DNA from: an uncultured Shinella sp. | GTDB taxonomy: Bacteria; Pseudomonadota; Alphaproteobacteria; Rhizobiales; Rhizobiaceae | NCBI GenBank assembly: GCA_946886325.1 | Contig: CAMPIK010000225.1 | Coordinates: 1-5,267 of the forward strand | Length of the DNA: 5,267 nucleotides | Direction of reading: 5' to 3' | Shown: positions 5,083 through 5,267 of the stretch, piece after piece | Layout of the letters: every line of letters starts with the position of its first letter | Numbering within the stretch: position 1 is the stretch's first letter | Position numbers and translations under genes: made by a program | The notes under the pieces: generated by a model | Told to the model about the DNA's origin: nothing | Database searches by the model: none | Seen by the model: the letters and a program-made list of their open reading frames with translations, nothing else

Positions 5083-5267
5083 TCCATGCGGTCGAAGAAT
5101 GCGTCCAGTTCCGCCGGCTCGATGCCGACCTGGTGCATTCTTTGCGGATAGGCGCCGGTGCGCACGTCCTCGACATATTCGCGGAAGGCGGCGATGCGTT
5201 CCTGTTGCAGCCGGTCGAATTCGGCGGCGAAGTTGCGGTAGACCTTGGCATGGCGCGGATAGTGCCC
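5073..5267 (-). CDS. panB: Probable 3-methyl-2-oxobutanoate hydroxymethyltransferase, C-terminal part
   Basis: Only the last 64 codons and the TGA stop (5075-5073) are in the window; the frame is fully open to the edge. The visible residues run from GHYPRHAKVYRNFAAEF through REYVEDVRTGAYPQ to a tail ending FFDRMERA. The RHAK.Y...F segment and the helix ending in YVEDVRTGAYP resemble the end of PanB (the E. coli form has FAKNF and ...YMAEVESGVYPGEEH), here with an extra tail of about 20 residues. PanB makes ketopantoate from alpha-ketoisovalerate and methylene-tetrahydrofolate, the first step to pantothenate and coenzyme A, in the cytoplasm. The active-site part is outside the window, so the call rests on the C-terminus alone. 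It converges on the LysR gene with a 3-base gap and belongs to a different transcription unit from the ABC operon. Confidence 0.6.
   Translation of the reverse strand, partial: GHYPRHAKVYRNFAAEFDRLQQERIAAFREYVEDVRTGAYPQRMHQVGIEPAELDAFFDRMERA

Noticed and set aside
5015..5251. Minus-strand open frame of 78 codons at the right edge
   Set aside because: It is in a different frame from the PanB-like C-terminus, its sequence is Arg/Ser/Pro-rich without a domain, and it runs into the LysR end.

Overview
The window is a high-GC, gene-dense piece of chromosome or large replicon, most likely from an alphaproteobacterium of the Rhizobiales (Rhizobium/Agrobacterium/Shinella-like). That assignment rests on the G/C-rich third codon positions, the protein flavour (for example the LDEPMAGMG form of LivG and the VEDFGGKVL form of the binding protein) and the operon style. 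It is inference from the sequence, not a database match.

Layout. Positions 1-3987, all on the minus strand, hold a five-gene ABC importer operon of the branched-chain amino acid (HAAT/Liv) type. Read in the direction of transcription it runs: periplasmic binding protein (3987-2782), LivG-type ATPase (2762-1980), LivF-type ATPase (1978-1277), LivH-type permease (1272-385) and LivM-type permease (383 to beyond the window edge). The four transporter-core genes are spaced by only 1-4 bases. The binding-protein gene is set off by a 19-base gap, and a GC-rich stem-loop is centred on its stop codon. Positions 3988-4157 are a divergent intergenic region. Positions 4158-5069 on the plus strand encode a LysR-family regulator. 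Positions 5073-5267 on the minus strand are the C-terminal end of a gene that looks like panB (ketopantoate hydroxymethyltransferase), convergent with the regulator and only three bases from it.

How it fits together. The binding protein captures a substrate in the periplasm. LivH and LivM form the membrane channel, and LivG and LivF power transport with ATP. The divergent LysR gene is the obvious candidate regulator. The shared intergenic region carries symmetrical elements built from one half-site, CTGTTC/GAACAG: two overlapping dyads next to the regulator start and a third dyad in the transporter leader. The binding protein belongs to a large Peripla_BP_6 group whose ligands vary (amino acids, amides, aromatic acids), so 'branched-chain amino acid' is a family label and not a proven substrate.

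No mobile element, CRISPR array or RNA gene was seen. I found no clearly novel gene system. The parts most worth a second look are the regulatory elements between the operon and the regulator, and the stem-loop after the binding-protein gene.
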